Made by a program: the position numbers and the translations under genes. From NCBI RefSeq assembly GCF_004959775.1, contig NZ_SJZG01000005.1, forward strand, positions 186,001-250,000: DNA of 64,000 nucleotides, given 5' to 3'. Below are positions 18,836 to 27,552 of this stretch, piece by piece (the stretch's first letter is position 1; each line of letters starts with the position of its first letter). This DNA comes from Agromyces sp. H66 (GTDB lineage: Bacteria; Actinomycetota; Actinomycetes; Actinomycetales; Microbacteriaceae). The notes beneath the pieces are model-generated. The model worked only from the letters and a program-made list of their open reading frames with translations. It had not been told where the DNA came from and did no database searches.

Positions 18836-19969
18836 TCAGTGCCCGGCGGCTCCGATCCTGCTGTACGAGAACGGCTGCACCCGCGGCGGGTTGAGGGTGA
18901 ACACCTCGACCACGGCCGAGACGCCCGCGTTGTTGGCCCCGGCGACCATGATCTGGATCGAGGTCGGGTGGCTGAGCACCCGCACGGTGTCGGGTGTGTC
19001 GGATGCCGCGGCGGTGTCGGGCATCGAGTCGGGGTGGTCCGACGACAGCCGCCACCGCGTCTTGTGCGAGAGCGCGTCCTTGCCGACGGCGACGAGCTCA
19101 GAGCGCGGACGGGTCGCATGCTCGAAGATGAAGTTCCGGAGGTCGTCCTTGCTCCATCCGGCCGAGGCGAACACGTCGGCGTGCTCGGGCACCAGCACGA
19201 GCAGCGCGCTCGTGTACTCGTGGATCAGCGAGCCGGTGCGGCGGATGGTGTCCACGAAGTCGAGGGCGAGCTGTTCGGGGTCCATGGTGTGTCGCGCCTC
19301 GATGTGCATCACCGAGCGGATGACGTAGGCCGTCACGACGCTCTCCGAGGCGTCGAAGCCGTAGTCGGTGTGCAACGGCGCCCAGGGACTCTGCTCCTCG
19401 TTCTCGGCGATGCAGGCCGAGTACTTCGCGGGCGTGCCCTGGGTGGCCTGGTCGAGCTTGTGCGGGTGCAGTCCGAAGGCGTTGATCAGGCCCAGCCGGA
19501 TCGCGCGACCGATGGTGGCGTTCGCGCGGAACCCCGAACCGAAGATGTTGCCCTGGCTGTTGAGGCCGATCTCGCCGCGCACGGGACCGTTGACCACGAG
19601 GAACGGCGCCGTCCCCGTCGTGCTCTGCCAGATGCCCCGGGCGGGGTGCGGCTCCTTGGCGATCGCCTCCCAGGCGGCGAGCACGACGGGGAAGTACTCG
19701 GGGCGGCATCCGGCCATCGCCGCATTGATGGCGGCGAGCCGCACCGTGAGGTGGCGGTTCAGGTGGGTGATCGTGAAGAGGATCTCCTCGGGGTCGCGTT
19801 CGACCGTCGCGAGGAACCTCGCGAGGTAGCCCTCGGTCACCGGGACCACGGGAAGCCCGTCGGTCCAGTCGTGCTCCCAGTAGTGCTCCAGCACCTCGCG
19901 GAGCTGGTCGGCCTCCGCCTCGGCTTCCGCTCCCGGCATCGTCGCCTCTGCCAAAGTCGTCGTCGTCAT
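18836..19969 (-). CDS. Uncharacterised conserved partner of the UGSC-family protein
   Basis: This 377-residue soluble protein has no signal peptide or membrane helix. Distinctive stretches are HYWEHDWTDGLPVVPVTE, then AAINAAMAGCRPEYFPVVLA with a lone conserved-looking Cys, and NGPVRGEIGLNSQGNIFGSG. I recall homologues annotated only as hypothetical and found beside UGSC-type (seleno)proteins; I cannot verify this here. Its stop-to-start arrangement with the UGSC gene (one base) implies a complex or consecutive steps. A redox or reductase-complex role is inference. Confidence 0.75.
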   Translation of the reverse strand: MTTTTLAEATMPGAEAEAEADQLREVLEHYWEHDWTDGLPVVPVTEGYLARFLATVERDPEEILFTITHLNRHLTVRLAAINAAMAGCRPEYFPVVLAAWEAIAKEPHPARGIWQSTTGTAPFLVVNGPVRGEIGLNSQGNIFGSGFRANATIGRAIRLGLINAFGLHPHKLDQATQGTPAKYSACIAENEEQSPWAPLHTDYGFDASESVVTAYVIRSVMHIEARHTMDPEQLALDFVDTIRRTGSLIHEYTSALLVLVPEHADVFASAGWSKDDLRNFIFEHATRPRSELVAVGKDALSHKTRWRLSSDHPDSMPDTAAASDTPDTVRVLSHPTSIQIMVAGANNAGVSAVVEVFTLNPPRVQPFSYSRIGAAGH

Positions 19970-19970
19970 C

Positions 19971-20459
19971 TCAGCCCTCCACTCCGAGGATTCGCAGTAC
20001 TTCGGGCAGCGCGGTCAGCGCGCGCTCCCGGATCTCGTCGGCGCTCAGGCTCGCCACGGGGTGCTGCACCGCGTAGAAGTCGAAGCCGGGGAACCCCTGC
20101 ACCGTCGCCATCGCCTGGCCCGACATCAGGAACGAGTCGGAGGTGATGCTCACGGTCGGCACGCCCGCGCGCTCGAACATGATGCCGTCGGCCACGGTTG
20201 CGGCGCTGCACGAACCGCAGTCGCCCACCGCCGTGATCACGATGTCGCACTCGTCGACGATCTGCTCGAGCAGCCGCTCCGCGACGGGGGTGCCGAAGTA
20301 CTCCTTCGTGTACAGGCGCGCCTCGCCCGCACCGTGGTGCTCCTGCAGCTCCTTCGCGATCTCCTCGAGCAGCATGGTCGCGTTCGGCTTGGTGTTGTCG
20401 AGGAGCCCGATCGTGAGCCCCCTGAGGCTCACCGGTCGAGGAGAGAGCGTGCTGTCCAT
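19971..20459 (-). CDS. UGSC-family protein, cysteine form (CGSC)
   Basis: This 162-residue protein contains the motif D-C81-G-S-C84, which corresponds to U-G-S-C in selenoprotein members of the UGSC family; here both positions are Cys codons. The surrounding ITAVGDCGSCSAATVADG and GVPTVSITSDSF segments look like an alpha/beta redox or ligand fold. ATG 20459 follows AGGAG at a good distance. It is first gene of a two-gene operon with the 377-residue partner. Family function is not established; a thiol-based reductive role is a guess from the CxxC-like motif. Confidence 0.8.
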   Translation of the reverse strand: MDSTLSPRPVSLRGLTIGLLDNTKPNATMLLEEIAKELQEHHGAGEARLYTKEYFGTPVAERLLEQIVDECDIVITAVGDCGSCSAATVADGIMFERAGVPTVSITSDSFLMSGQAMATVQGFPGFDFYAVQHPVASLSADEIRERALTALPEVLRILGVEG

Positions 20460-20586
20460 CGCATGCTCCTCCATTCCCGTGGGATCGAGCAGAAGTTCCT
20501 GTATCGCCATCTCGACATGCCTCTCCATCGCGGTCGTCAATCTGGCGATCAGGATGACACGCGGTGATTTGCCGACCACAGGGCCG

Positions 20587-20604
20587 CTTTCACTGGATGA
20601 AAAG
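20587..20604. promoter_or_regulatory. Shared palindromic operator, divergent-promoter copy
   Basis: CTTTCACTGGATGAAAAG, of palindromic form TTTCA-(5)-TGAAA, lies between the UGSC gene (start 20459) and the MaoC gene (start 20686). It is 14/17 identical in its core to the site at 18719-18735. It probably controls the catabolic operon, and perhaps both divergent units. Confidence 0.55.
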
Positions 20605-20685
20605 ACTCCTGCTCGGCGCTCGCGAACACGAGAGGCTGCTGGATGTCGCGATCGGCGAAGGTGCCGACGCGCTGGAGGAGTGAGA

Positions 20686-21147
20686 ATGACAGTTACACCC
20701 GCGGTCTCGACGATCGAGGACATCACCGGCCTGATCGGCGCCGAGCTCGGTCCGTCGTCGTGGCGGGAGATCACGCAGAGCGACATCGACCGCTACGCGG
20801 ATCTCTCGGGCGACGACAACCCGATCCACGTCGATGCGGAGGCGGCCGCGAGATCGCCGTACGGCGGGACCATCGCGCATGGGATGCTCACGCTCAGCAT
20901 GGTGGTGCGGCATCTGCGCGAGATCTACCGGGTGCAGGGTGCGAGCATGGGCATCGTCTACGGGTTCGACAGGATCCGGTTCCCGAACGCGGTGCCGTCG
21001 GGCGCGCGCATCCGGGTGCGCGGGCGCGTGGCATCCGTCACCGAGGTCGACGGCGGATGGCAGGTGACGCTCCCCCTGACCTTCGAGCTCGAGGGCGCCG
21101 AGAAGCCGGCCTGCGTGGCCGAGCTCGTGCTGAGGCACTACCGATGA
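20686..21147 (+). CDS. MaoC-type hot-dog enoyl-CoA hydratase
   Basis: This 153-residue single hot-dog protein carries the hydratase motif SGDDNPIHVDAEAA (catalytic Asp and His) and GTIAHGMLTLSMV. Family members hydrate trans-2-enoyl-CoA in the R configuration. A GGAGG precedes ATG 20686. It is the first gene of a five-gene operon in which every junction overlaps by four bases, and would act after the acyl-CoA dehydrogenase encoded last. Confidence 0.92.
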   Translation: MTVTPAVSTIEDITGLIGAELGPSSWREITQSDIDRYADLSGDDNPIHVDAEAAARSPYGGTIAHGMLTLSMVVRHLREIYRVQGASMGIVYGFDRIRFPNAVPSGARIRVRGRVASVTEVDGGWQVTLPLTFELEGAEKPACVAELVLRHYR

Positions 21148-22061
21148 GCGCGGTGCGACTCGACGGTCGGGTGGCGATCGTCACGGGCGCGGGCCGCAGC
21201 CTCGGCCGGGCGTACGCCTTCGCGCTCGCCGACGCCGGAGCCGCCGTCGTGGTCAACGACGTCGACGAAGCGAGCGCCGACCAGACGGTCGCGCAGATCA
21301 CGGAACGCGGCGGCAGGGCGGTGGCCTCGATCGGTGCAGTGGGTTCCGCCGAGACCGCCCAGGCTCTCGTCGACGCGGCCCACAGATCGTTCGGCCGGCT
21401 CGACGTGCTGGTCGCGAACGCCGGCGTGCTGCGAGACCGTGTGCTGTGGAAGATGACCGACGACGACTTCGATGCCGTGGTCTCGAGCCACCTGCGCGGG
21501 GCCTTCACCTGTGGGCGTGCGGTGGCGAGCTACCTGCGCGAGCAGGGCGAGGGCGGGCGCATCATCCTCATCGGGTCGCCGGCCGGCCAGTTCGGCAGCT
21601 TCGGGCAGACGAACTACGCCGCGGTGAAGGCGGCCGTCGTGGCGATGGCCCGCACCTGGTCGCTCGAGCTCGCGCGCGCCGGGATCACCGCGAACGCCGT
21701 CGTTCCCGTCGCGCTCTCGCCCATGACGGCGACGATCCCCAAGTACAAGGAGGTCTACGAGCGGTATCTCGCGGGCGAGCCGATCCCCGCGACGTACCGG
21801 CACGACAACGCCCTCGGAACGCCCGAGGACGTGGCCCCGCTCATCGTATGGCTCGCGTCCGCCGACTCGCAGGAGGTCACCGGCCAGGCGATCGGCATCG
21901 GCGGCGACAAGCTGACCCTGTACTCCCACCCGGCCGAGCTGGCCGCCGAGTACGCCGACGGCGGGTGGAGCGCCGCCGGCATCGGCGCCGCCTGGCGCTC
22001 CACCTTCGCTTCGCGAGCCCAGCCCTCGGGGCCGCCCGTCCGCAATGGAGGAACCCGGTGA
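21144..22061 (+). CDS. Short-chain dehydrogenase of the acyl-CoA operon
   Basis: This 305-residue SDR has a cofactor loop (TGAGRSLGRA), VANAGVLRD, a catalytic Ser (IGSPAG) and NYAAVK (Tyr/Lys). A C-terminal extension of about 45 residues is unusual for classical SDRs and resembles the multifunctional-enzyme (HSD17B4-like) group. It probably oxidises the R-3-hydroxyacyl-CoA produced by the MaoC hydratase. It overlaps both neighbours by four bases. Confidence 0.9.
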   Translation: MSAVRLDGRVAIVTGAGRSLGRAYAFALADAGAAVVVNDVDEASADQTVAQITERGGRAVASIGAVGSAETAQALVDAAHRSFGRLDVLVANAGVLRDRVLWKMTDDDFDAVVSSHLRGAFTCGRAVASYLREQGEGGRIILIGSPAGQFGSFGQTNYAAVKAAVVAMARTWSLELARAGITANAVVPVALSPMTATIPKYKEVYERYLAGEPIPATYRHDNALGTPEDVAPLIVWLASADSQEVTGQAIGIGGDKLTLYSHPAELAAEYADGGWSAAGIGAAWRSTFASRAQPSGPPVRNGGTR

Positions 22062-23725
22062 CCGCAGCACCGCACTACAGCGATCTCTGGCAGGGGATCG
22101 CCCGCGAAGACCCAGACCGGCCGGCGATCATCACCCGCCACGACACCCTGACCTACGGCCGGTTCGCCGCCGAGGCCGGTGCGCTCGCCCGGCACCTCAC
22201 CGAGCGCGGTCTCCGGCTCGGGGATGCCGCGGCCATGCTGCTCTACAACCGACCCGAGTATCTCACCTTCATGTGGGCGTGCCTGTCGATCGGCGTCGCG
22301 CCCGTGGCGATCAACCACCGGTATCGCGCCGGCGAAGTGCGGGCACTCCTCATCGACTCCGGCTCGAAGGTGCTGCTCGTGCCGACCTCGCTCGGCGAGG
22401 TGGCCCGGGACGCAGCGGACGGGCTCGAGCCCCCGGTCGAGATCATCACCGTCGAGGACGGCGGCGACCCGGTGGCCGGCACGGTGACCGGCGCGGTGCG
22501 ATACGACGACATCATCGCCGACGGCGGTTCGATGCCGGCGTCGGCGCCACGGGGTGCCGACCTGCGGCTCTACACCGGCGGCACCACGGGCATGCCCAAG
22601 GCGGTCGTCTGGGACCTGGACACCCTGCTCGTGGCCCGGCGGCAGTCGACGTGGGGGGTCATCGGCCTGACGCCTCCCGACGACCTCGAGGGCGCGATCC
22701 GCATCGCGGTCGATCCGGCCACGCCGCGCGTGGTCACCCTCCCGCTCACGCCGCTCATGCACGGCACGGCGCAATCCACGACCATGGGCACGCTCGCCCT
22801 CGGGGGCACGGTCGTGTTGCATGCCGCCCCGCGCATGGACATCGACGAGGCGCTTCGGCTGATGACGACGCATCGTGCCACGCGCCTCATCGTCGCGGGC
22901 GACGCGCTCGGTCTGCCGCTCGCGGAGGCCGTCGAGCGTGCGGGCGGAGGCCTGCCGCACGTCGAATCCATCTTCAGCTCGGGGATGCGGTTCAGCGACG
23001 ACGTGAAGCGACGCCTGCACGAGCTGGGCGACCTCACGATCGTCGACATGCTGGCGTCCAGCGAGGGCGGACCGTTCGCATTCGGCATCACGAGGAGCGT
23101 CGACGACCTGCCGGCGAAGTTCATGATCACTCCCGGCACCGTGCTCCTCGACGAGGACCTCAACGAGATCCAGGCGGAGGCGGGCGCCCTCGGCATCCTG
23201 GCCTTCCGCGGCATCCTTCCATCGGGCTATTACGGCGACCCGAAGAAGACGGCCGAGAACTTCCCCACGATCCGCGGGCACCGGTACGTGATGCCGGGCG
23301 ACTGGGCGCGCGCACGCGGCGACGGATCCATCGAGCTCCTCGGCCGACTGAGCGCGGTCGTGAACACCGGCGGCGAGAAGGTGTTCCCGGCCGAGGTCGA
23401 ACACGCGCTGCTGGAGCATCCCGCCGTCGACGACGCCGTCGTCTACGGCATGCCCGACGCACGCTTCGGCGAGGTGGTCAGCGCGACCCTCGCGCCGACG
23501 CCCGGCATGACCATCGACGTCGCCGAGCTGCTCGCCCACCTCGACGAGCGCCTCGCCGGCTACAAGAAGCCCCGCCACGTCTTCGTGCGCGAGTCGCTCG
23601 AGCGCACGCCCACCGGCAAGGTGGAGCTCGAACGGGTCAAGGCGGATGCCGCGGCCGAACTCCAGTCGCGTCGGCTCGCGGAGCGCGAGCCCGCCGCTCG
23701 CGAAGCCGCGGAGTCGGCTCGATGA
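22058..23725 (+). CDS. Acyl-CoA synthetase (AMP-forming)
   Basis: This 555-residue ANL-superfamily ligase has the P-loop LYTGGTTGMPKAV, an adenylate-binding SSEGG region, GDWAR, NTGGEKVFPAEVE and the catalytic lysine in RTPTGKVEL. It activates a carboxylic acid to its CoA thioester at the cost of ATP to AMP. The start is GTG 22058 with GGAGG upstream, overlapping the SDR stop (GTGA). Substrate is not readable, but the operon implies an acid degraded by beta-oxidation-like chemistry. Confidence 0.94.
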   Translation: MTAAPHYSDLWQGIAREDPDRPAIITRHDTLTYGRFAAEAGALARHLTERGLRLGDAAAMLLYNRPEYLTFMWACLSIGVAPVAINHRYRAGEVRALLIDSGSKVLLVPTSLGEVARDAADGLEPPVEIITVEDGGDPVAGTVTGAVRYDDIIADGGSMPASAPRGADLRLYTGGTTGMPKAVVWDLDTLLVARRQSTWGVIGLTPPDDLEGAIRIAVDPATPRVVTLPLTPLMHGTAQSTTMGTLALGGTVVLHAAPRMDIDEALRLMTTHRATRLIVAGDALGLPLAEAVERAGGGLPHVESIFSSGMRFSDDVKRRLHELGDLTIVDMLASSEGGPFAFGITRSVDDLPAKFMITPGTVLLDEDLNEIQAEAGALGILAFRGILPSGYYGDPKKTAENFPTIRGHRYVMPGDWARARGDGSIELLGRLSAVVNTGGEKVFPAEVEHALLEHPAVDDAVVYGMPDARFGEVVSATLAPTPGMTIDVAELLAHLDERLAGYKKPRHVFVRESLERTPTGKVELERVKADAAAELQSRRLAEREPAAREAAESAR

Positions 23726-24612
23726 CGGGCGGCTCCTGGCCGGGGTTCGATCTCCCGAACCTCACGGCGATCGACGTGCACGTGCACGTGCAGATCGACG
23801 GCTCGGGGCGCACCGCGTCGCCGCCCGCGTTGTCGCAGGCGATGGCGGCGTACTTCAAGAGCAGCCACGGGCCGCGCACCGTCGACCAGACCGCGGAGTA
23901 CTTCCGGGAGCGTCGGATCGGCGCGGTGGTGTTCACGGTCGACGCGACCACGAACCTCGGCCACGCTCCGAACAGCGTCGACGACCTCGTCGAGGGCGCC
24001 AGGCGCAACGCCGACGTGCTCATCCCATTCGGCAGCGTCGACCCGCTGCAGGGCGAGGCCGCCGTCGAGGAGGCCCGCCGCCAGGCGATCGAGCTCGGCG
24101 TGCGCGGCTTCAAGTTCCACCCGACCGTGCAGGCGTTCGATCCGTCGTCGCCCGAGTTCACGCCGCTCTTCGCCGCGATCGAGGAGCTCGGGCTGCCGAT
24201 CATCGTGCACACCGGCCAGACCGGCGCAGGGGCCGGCGTTCCGGGCGGCTGGGGGTTCCGGTTGTCGCTGTCGAACCCGATGCTGCTCGACGACGTCGCG
24301 GCGAGGCATCCCGACCTCCAGATCGTGATGGCGCACCCGAGCGTGCCGTGGCAGGACGAGGCCCTCTCGGTCGCGACGCACAAGGCGAACGCGTGGATCG
24401 ACCTCTCGGGCTGGTCGCCCAAGTACTTCGCGCCGTCGCTCGTGCGAGCCGCACGCACGTACCTGAAGCACAAGGTGCTCTTCGGCACCGACTTCCCGGC
24501 CCTCACCCCCGAGCGGTGGCTCGGCGACTTCGAGGGGCTCGAGCTCGACGCCGACATCCGGGAGCTGATCCTGAAGCAGAACGCGGTGCGGCTGCTGGGG
24601 CTGACCGAATGA
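23722..24612 (+). CDS. Amidohydrolase (ACMSD/amidohydrolase-2 type)
   Basis: This 296-residue TIM-barrel metal enzyme has HVHVQ (HxH) near the N-terminus, FKFHPTVQAFDP, HTGQTG and the terminal GTDFPALTPERW with its catalytic Asp. Members of amidohydrolase-2 are decarboxylases or ring-opening hydrolases. In this operon a hydrolytic or decarboxylating step on the acid, or release of the acid from an ester or lactone, is plausible. It overlaps both neighbours by four bases. Confidence 0.9.
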   Translation: MTGGSWPGFDLPNLTAIDVHVHVQIDGSGRTASPPALSQAMAAYFKSSHGPRTVDQTAEYFRERRIGAVVFTVDATTNLGHAPNSVDDLVEGARRNADVLIPFGSVDPLQGEAAVEEARRQAIELGVRGFKFHPTVQAFDPSSPEFTPLFAAIEELGLPIIVHTGQTGAGAGVPGGWGFRLSLSNPMLLDDVAARHPDLQIVMAHPSVPWQDEALSVATHKANAWIDLSGWSPKYFAPSLVRAARTYLKHKVLFGTDFPALTPERWLGDFEGLELDADIRELILKQNAVRLLGLTE

Positions 24613-25787
24613 GCACGGCCCCCCCGACCGACCTGTTCGGCTATACCGAGCTCCTCACCGACGTCGAGCGCGCGAAGCTGCAGTCGCTGCGCGACCTGCT
24701 CGAGGAACGCGCCCGCCCACACCTCGCCGAGTGGTGGGAGCGCGGCGAGTCGCCGGCGCACCTGCGCGCCGAGCTCGCCGCGCTGCACCTCGAGGACGAC
24801 CCCGAGCTGCTCAGCGACGACGGGCTGCCCTCGCCCTTCTACGTGGGCTTCAAGCACTTCGAGATGGCGCGGTTCGACATGTCGATCGGCACGCTGTACG
24901 GCGGGCAGGTGGGCATGTTCCGAACCGTCGTGCGCGAGGGTGGGTCGCCCGAGCAGGTGGCTCAGTGGGATCCGCTGATTCCATCGTTCGAGCTGAGCGG
25001 ATGCTTCGCCCTCACCGAGCCCCAGCACGGGTCGGATGTCGCGGGCGGCCTCGAGACGACGGCCACTCGTGACGGCGACAGCTGGCGCATCACAGGCCGC
25101 AAGCGGTGGATCGGCAACGCCGCCCTGTCGGATGTGATCCTCGTCGTGGCGAAGGACGCCGCCGACGGGCGTGCGAAGGCCTTCCTCGTGCCGCGCGAGG
25201 CACCCGGCGTGACCGTCACCGACATCGGCGGCAAGATCGCCCTGCGAATGGTGCGCAACGGTGACATCGTGCTCGACGAGGTGCGGGTTCCCGAGTCCGA
25301 TCGGCTGCAGCGCATCGACTCGTTCCGCGACATGTCGGCCATTCTCGCGAAGCTGCGGTTCGTGATCGGCTGGAACGCCGCCGGCCTGCAGACGGGTGCC
25401 TACGAGGCGGCGTTGGCGTACGCGCTACGGCGCGAGCAGTTCGGGCGACCCATCGCGGGCTTCCAGCTGATCCAGGAGAAGCTCACGCGGATGCTCGGCA
25501 ACGCGACCGCGACGCTCGCGATGGCGGTGCGGCTCACCGAACTCGCCGAACGCGGGCCGCTGGGCGACGAACATGCGGCCCTCACGAAGACGTGGGCCGC
25601 CGATCGTGCCCGCGAGACCGTCGCGCTCGGACGTGAGATCTGCGGTGCCGAGGGGATCCGGATCGACAACGACGTGGCGCGCTACTTCGCCGACTGCGAG
25701 GCCCTGTACACGTTCGAGGGCACGCACGAGATCAACTCGCTCATCGTCGGGCGGGCGATCACGGGGTTGAGCGCGTTCACGCGCTGA
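24609..25787 (+). CDS. Acyl-CoA dehydrogenase, glutaryl-CoA-dehydrogenase-like
   Basis: This 392-residue flavoprotein has FAD-binding FALTEPQHGSDVAGG, WIGNAALSD, YALRREQFGRPI and the catalytic-base region TFEGTHEINSLIVGRAITG. It introduces a 2,3 double bond into the CoA thioester, upstream of the MaoC hydratase step. It is last in the operon. Its 3' end overlaps by 11 bases the stop of a decayed recombinase on the other strand, so the boundary of the accessory islet abuts it exactly. Confidence 0.93.
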   Translation: MSTAPPTDLFGYTELLTDVERAKLQSLRDLLEERARPHLAEWWERGESPAHLRAELAALHLEDDPELLSDDGLPSPFYVGFKHFEMARFDMSIGTLYGGQVGMFRTVVREGGSPEQVAQWDPLIPSFELSGCFALTEPQHGSDVAGGLETTATRDGDSWRITGRKRWIGNAALSDVILVVAKDAADGRAKAFLVPREAPGVTVTDIGGKIALRMVRNGDIVLDEVRVPESDRLQRIDSFRDMSAILAKLRFVIGWNAAGLQTGAYEAALAYALRREQFGRPIAGFQLIQEKLTRMLGNATATLAMAVRLTELAERGPLGDEHAALTKTWAADRARETVALGREICGAEGIRIDNDVARYFADCEALYTFEGTHEINSLIVGRAITGLSAFTR

Positions 25788-26280
25788 GTGTTGTGCGAAG
25801 TGCCGGTCCGCGTGTCGCGTTTGGGCCAGACGTCTGGCGCTGGATGGTCCTGTAGACGGTAGATCGCGCGACGTTGAAGAGTTCCGCGAGTTCCGTCGTG
25901 GTGTGGGTGCCGGCGTTGTGGACCTCCATCAGGTGACGCTGCTGCGGAATGGAGGGCTTGGGCTGCTTGCCGCGGAGCCGGCCTTTCGCTTTCGCCACCT
26001 GCATGCCTTCACGGGTTCGAGCACGGATCAGGTCGGATTCGAACTCGGCTACCATCGCGAGCACGTTGAACAGCAGACGTCCCACCGGGTCGAGTGGGTC
26101 ATGGACGGAGCCGCCGATGCTGAGCTTGACATGTTTGGCGGTGAGCTCGTCGACGATGTCTTTCGCGTCGCGCAGTGAGCGCGCCAGCCGGTCGAGCTTC
26201 GCCACCACGAGCGTGTCGCCGTTTCGGCATGCGGCGAGAGCTTCGCGGAGTCCGGGTCGGGCGCGATTCGTTCCCGTCAG
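25777..26280 (-). pseudogene. Serine recombinase/resolvase, N-terminally truncated
   Basis: The frame from 26280 leftward reads LTGTNRARPGLREALAAC, VVAKLDRLARSLRDAKDIVDE, FNVLAMVAEFESDLIRART and a C-terminal helix-turn-helix (TTTELAELFNVARSTVYRTIQ). This is a Tn3-type resolvase missing about its first 45 residues, including the catalytic serine. Its frame is open up to the junction with an amputated ABC ATPase gene. An in-frame GTG at 26208 exists but would lack the catalytic core. It is inactive as an integrase/resolvase. Confidence 0.85.
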
Positions 26281-26672
26281 CCGAGTGAGAACCCGCCCAC
26301 TCGCTTTCCGGCGACCTCGCTGAGTCCGACGTCGTACAGGACGTCCTCCACCCGGGATTGAGGTAATCCGTGGGTAAGCGCGAGCGCCCGAAGGTGGGCG
26401 AACGCCGACCTGCCTGGGTGCGCATGACGAGCATCCAAGAGGGCTCCTACACTCAGTATCGGAGCCTCCAGATCGACGAATCGCCTCCCATCGATCAGCG
26501 CCTGACCCGAATCTGCGAAATCCAGGCCGAGCAGGACACGCATCGTTGTCGTCTTTCCGGCACCGTTCGGTCCGAGGAACGCGGTCACGCGGCCCGCCTC
26601 GACGACGAACGAGACGTCGTCGAGAGCGAGCCGCGAGCCGAAGCGCTTGGAGAGGTTGCGGATCTCAATCAC
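26277..26672 (-). pseudogene. ABC transporter ATPase, truncated at the signature motif
   Basis: From GTG 26672 the chain reads IEIRNLSKRFGSRLALDDVSF, Walker A GPNGAGKTT and a DrrA/CcmA-like body. It then stops at VGGFSLG, where the ABC signature (normally LSLGMRQR-like) should begin. The stop TGA at 26277-26279 arises inside recombinase sequence, so the gene was cut by a recombination event. Walker B, the switch and any permease are lost. It cannot hydrolyse ATP. Confidence 0.85.
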
Positions 26673-26950
26673 CTGCGAGTTCGACCCTTCGTGTCCGTCG
26701 CATCGAGGGGACCAAGCGGGCCCACGTGCGAGTGCCCGTCGCGTTCGCCATCGCGCACCGCGGAGAAAAATCTCTCCATCGCCCACCGGGTCACTATCAC
26801 GCTGGTGGCATTGACCTTGATCACACCGTCACCCTAGTGAAACGGCGGTGCCGGGCGACATGCACGAGGCTGATTCTCAGACTGGGTCATCTGCCGGCGT
26901 GCCCGTATACGGATCCCTGAGCGCGACCGTCCGCTGTCGCCACAGGCATT

Positions 26951-26969
26951 TACGTTTTACACTATTGCC
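26951..26969 (+). promoter_or_regulatory. Probable AT-rich promoter of the RHH antitoxin gene
   Basis: The bases before ATG 26970 are unusually AT-rich for this genome and include TACACT at 26958-26963, a good -10 hexamer. The -35 element is unclear. Apart from this, 26673-26950 holds no gene I can support. Confidence 0.4.
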
Positions 26970-27233
26970 ATGAGCAAGCGCGAGACGATCAACGGCGTGC
27001 CCGTCACCGAGGAGCAGATCTCCGAGTGGGTCGCTGAAGCCGAGGCTGGCTATGACGTCGAGGCGCTGAAGAAGCGCGGACGCGGCCGGCCAGGGCGTGG
27101 TGCTGAGCCGTCGCAGGTAGTTGCGCTGCGTTTGACCAGCGACGAACTCGCAGTGCTGGATGCGCGCGCTGCCCGCGAGCACAAGACTCGGTCGGAGCTC
27201 ATCCGGGACGCGCTGGCCGCGTACGCCGCGTGA
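26970..27233 (+). CDS. Ribbon-helix-helix antitoxin
   Basis: This 87-residue protein has a C-terminal RHH/CopG motif (residues about 48-85: SQVVALRLTSDELAVLDARA and RSELIRDALAAYAA). The acidic N-terminal half is likely the toxin-binding part. It overlaps the following small gene by four bases, a typical antitoxin-toxin layout, and would autorepress the pair. It lies in the decayed islet. Confidence 0.82.
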   Translation: MSKRETINGVPVTEEQISEWVAEAEAGYDVEALKKRGRGRPGRGAEPSQVVALRLTSDELAVLDARAAREHKTRSELIRDALAAYAA

Positions 27234-27469
27234 ACGTCCACCCTTCGGCACTCAAGCACGGCATCACTCCGGAGGACGCGACGCAGGCAGCCTCGTGGCC
27301 GACTTGGATCGAAGACCTCGACGACGACTCGCCCGCCCGGCAGCTCCGACTCGTATTCGACACTCGAGGTCGACTGCTCGAGACGGTCGTGCTGGTCTTC
27401 GACAGTGGGAACGAGCTGGTGATCCATGCAATGAAGGCGCGGCCGCAGATGCTCGACCTCCTCCCGTAG
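27230..27469 (+). CDS. Putative toxin paired with the RHH antitoxin
   Basis: This 79-residue protein starts at GTG 27230 (overlapping GTGA): HPSALKHGITPEDATQAA, then LRLVFDTRGRLLETVVLVFDSG and a NELVIHAMKAR end. It looks like a small BrnT/RelE-like mixed alpha-beta fold. I recall near-identical actinobacterial proteins labelled simply toxin after an RHH antitoxin. Target unknown; RNase activity is inferred only. Confidence 0.68.
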   Translation: MNVHPSALKHGITPEDATQAASWPTWIEDLDDDSPARQLRLVFDTRGRLLETVVLVFDSGNELVIHAMKARPQMLDLLP

Positions 27470-27552
27470 GCGGCGCACTGGCGATGGGAAGTGCGTGGCG
27501 TCGCTCGGCCTTCCGTTCGACTCGGCAGACGCTCACGTGGGAGCATTCGGGC

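Noticed and set aside
19971..20786. Longer version of the UGSC protein starting at about 20786
   Set aside because: The upstream part is antisense to the MaoC gene and lacks family similarity; the ATG at 20459 has a good ribosome-binding site.
21755..23578. 607-codon minus-strand open frame
   Set aside because: Antisense to the ligase in a high-GC gene; composition is Arg/His/Asp-rich without motifs.
22045..23721. Long plus-strand open frame overlapping the acyl-CoA ligase gene
   Set aside because: Its translation is Arg/Pro/His-rich and lacks domains; it is a shadow of the ligase frame that happens to run into the real amidohydrolase gene at 23722.
25777..26208. Short functional recombinase starting at GTG 26208
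   Set aside because: It would lack the N-terminal catalytic serine region entirely.
26277..26786. Functional ABC ATPase gene
   Set aside because: Lacks signature, Walker B and switch; frame ends within resolvase sequence.
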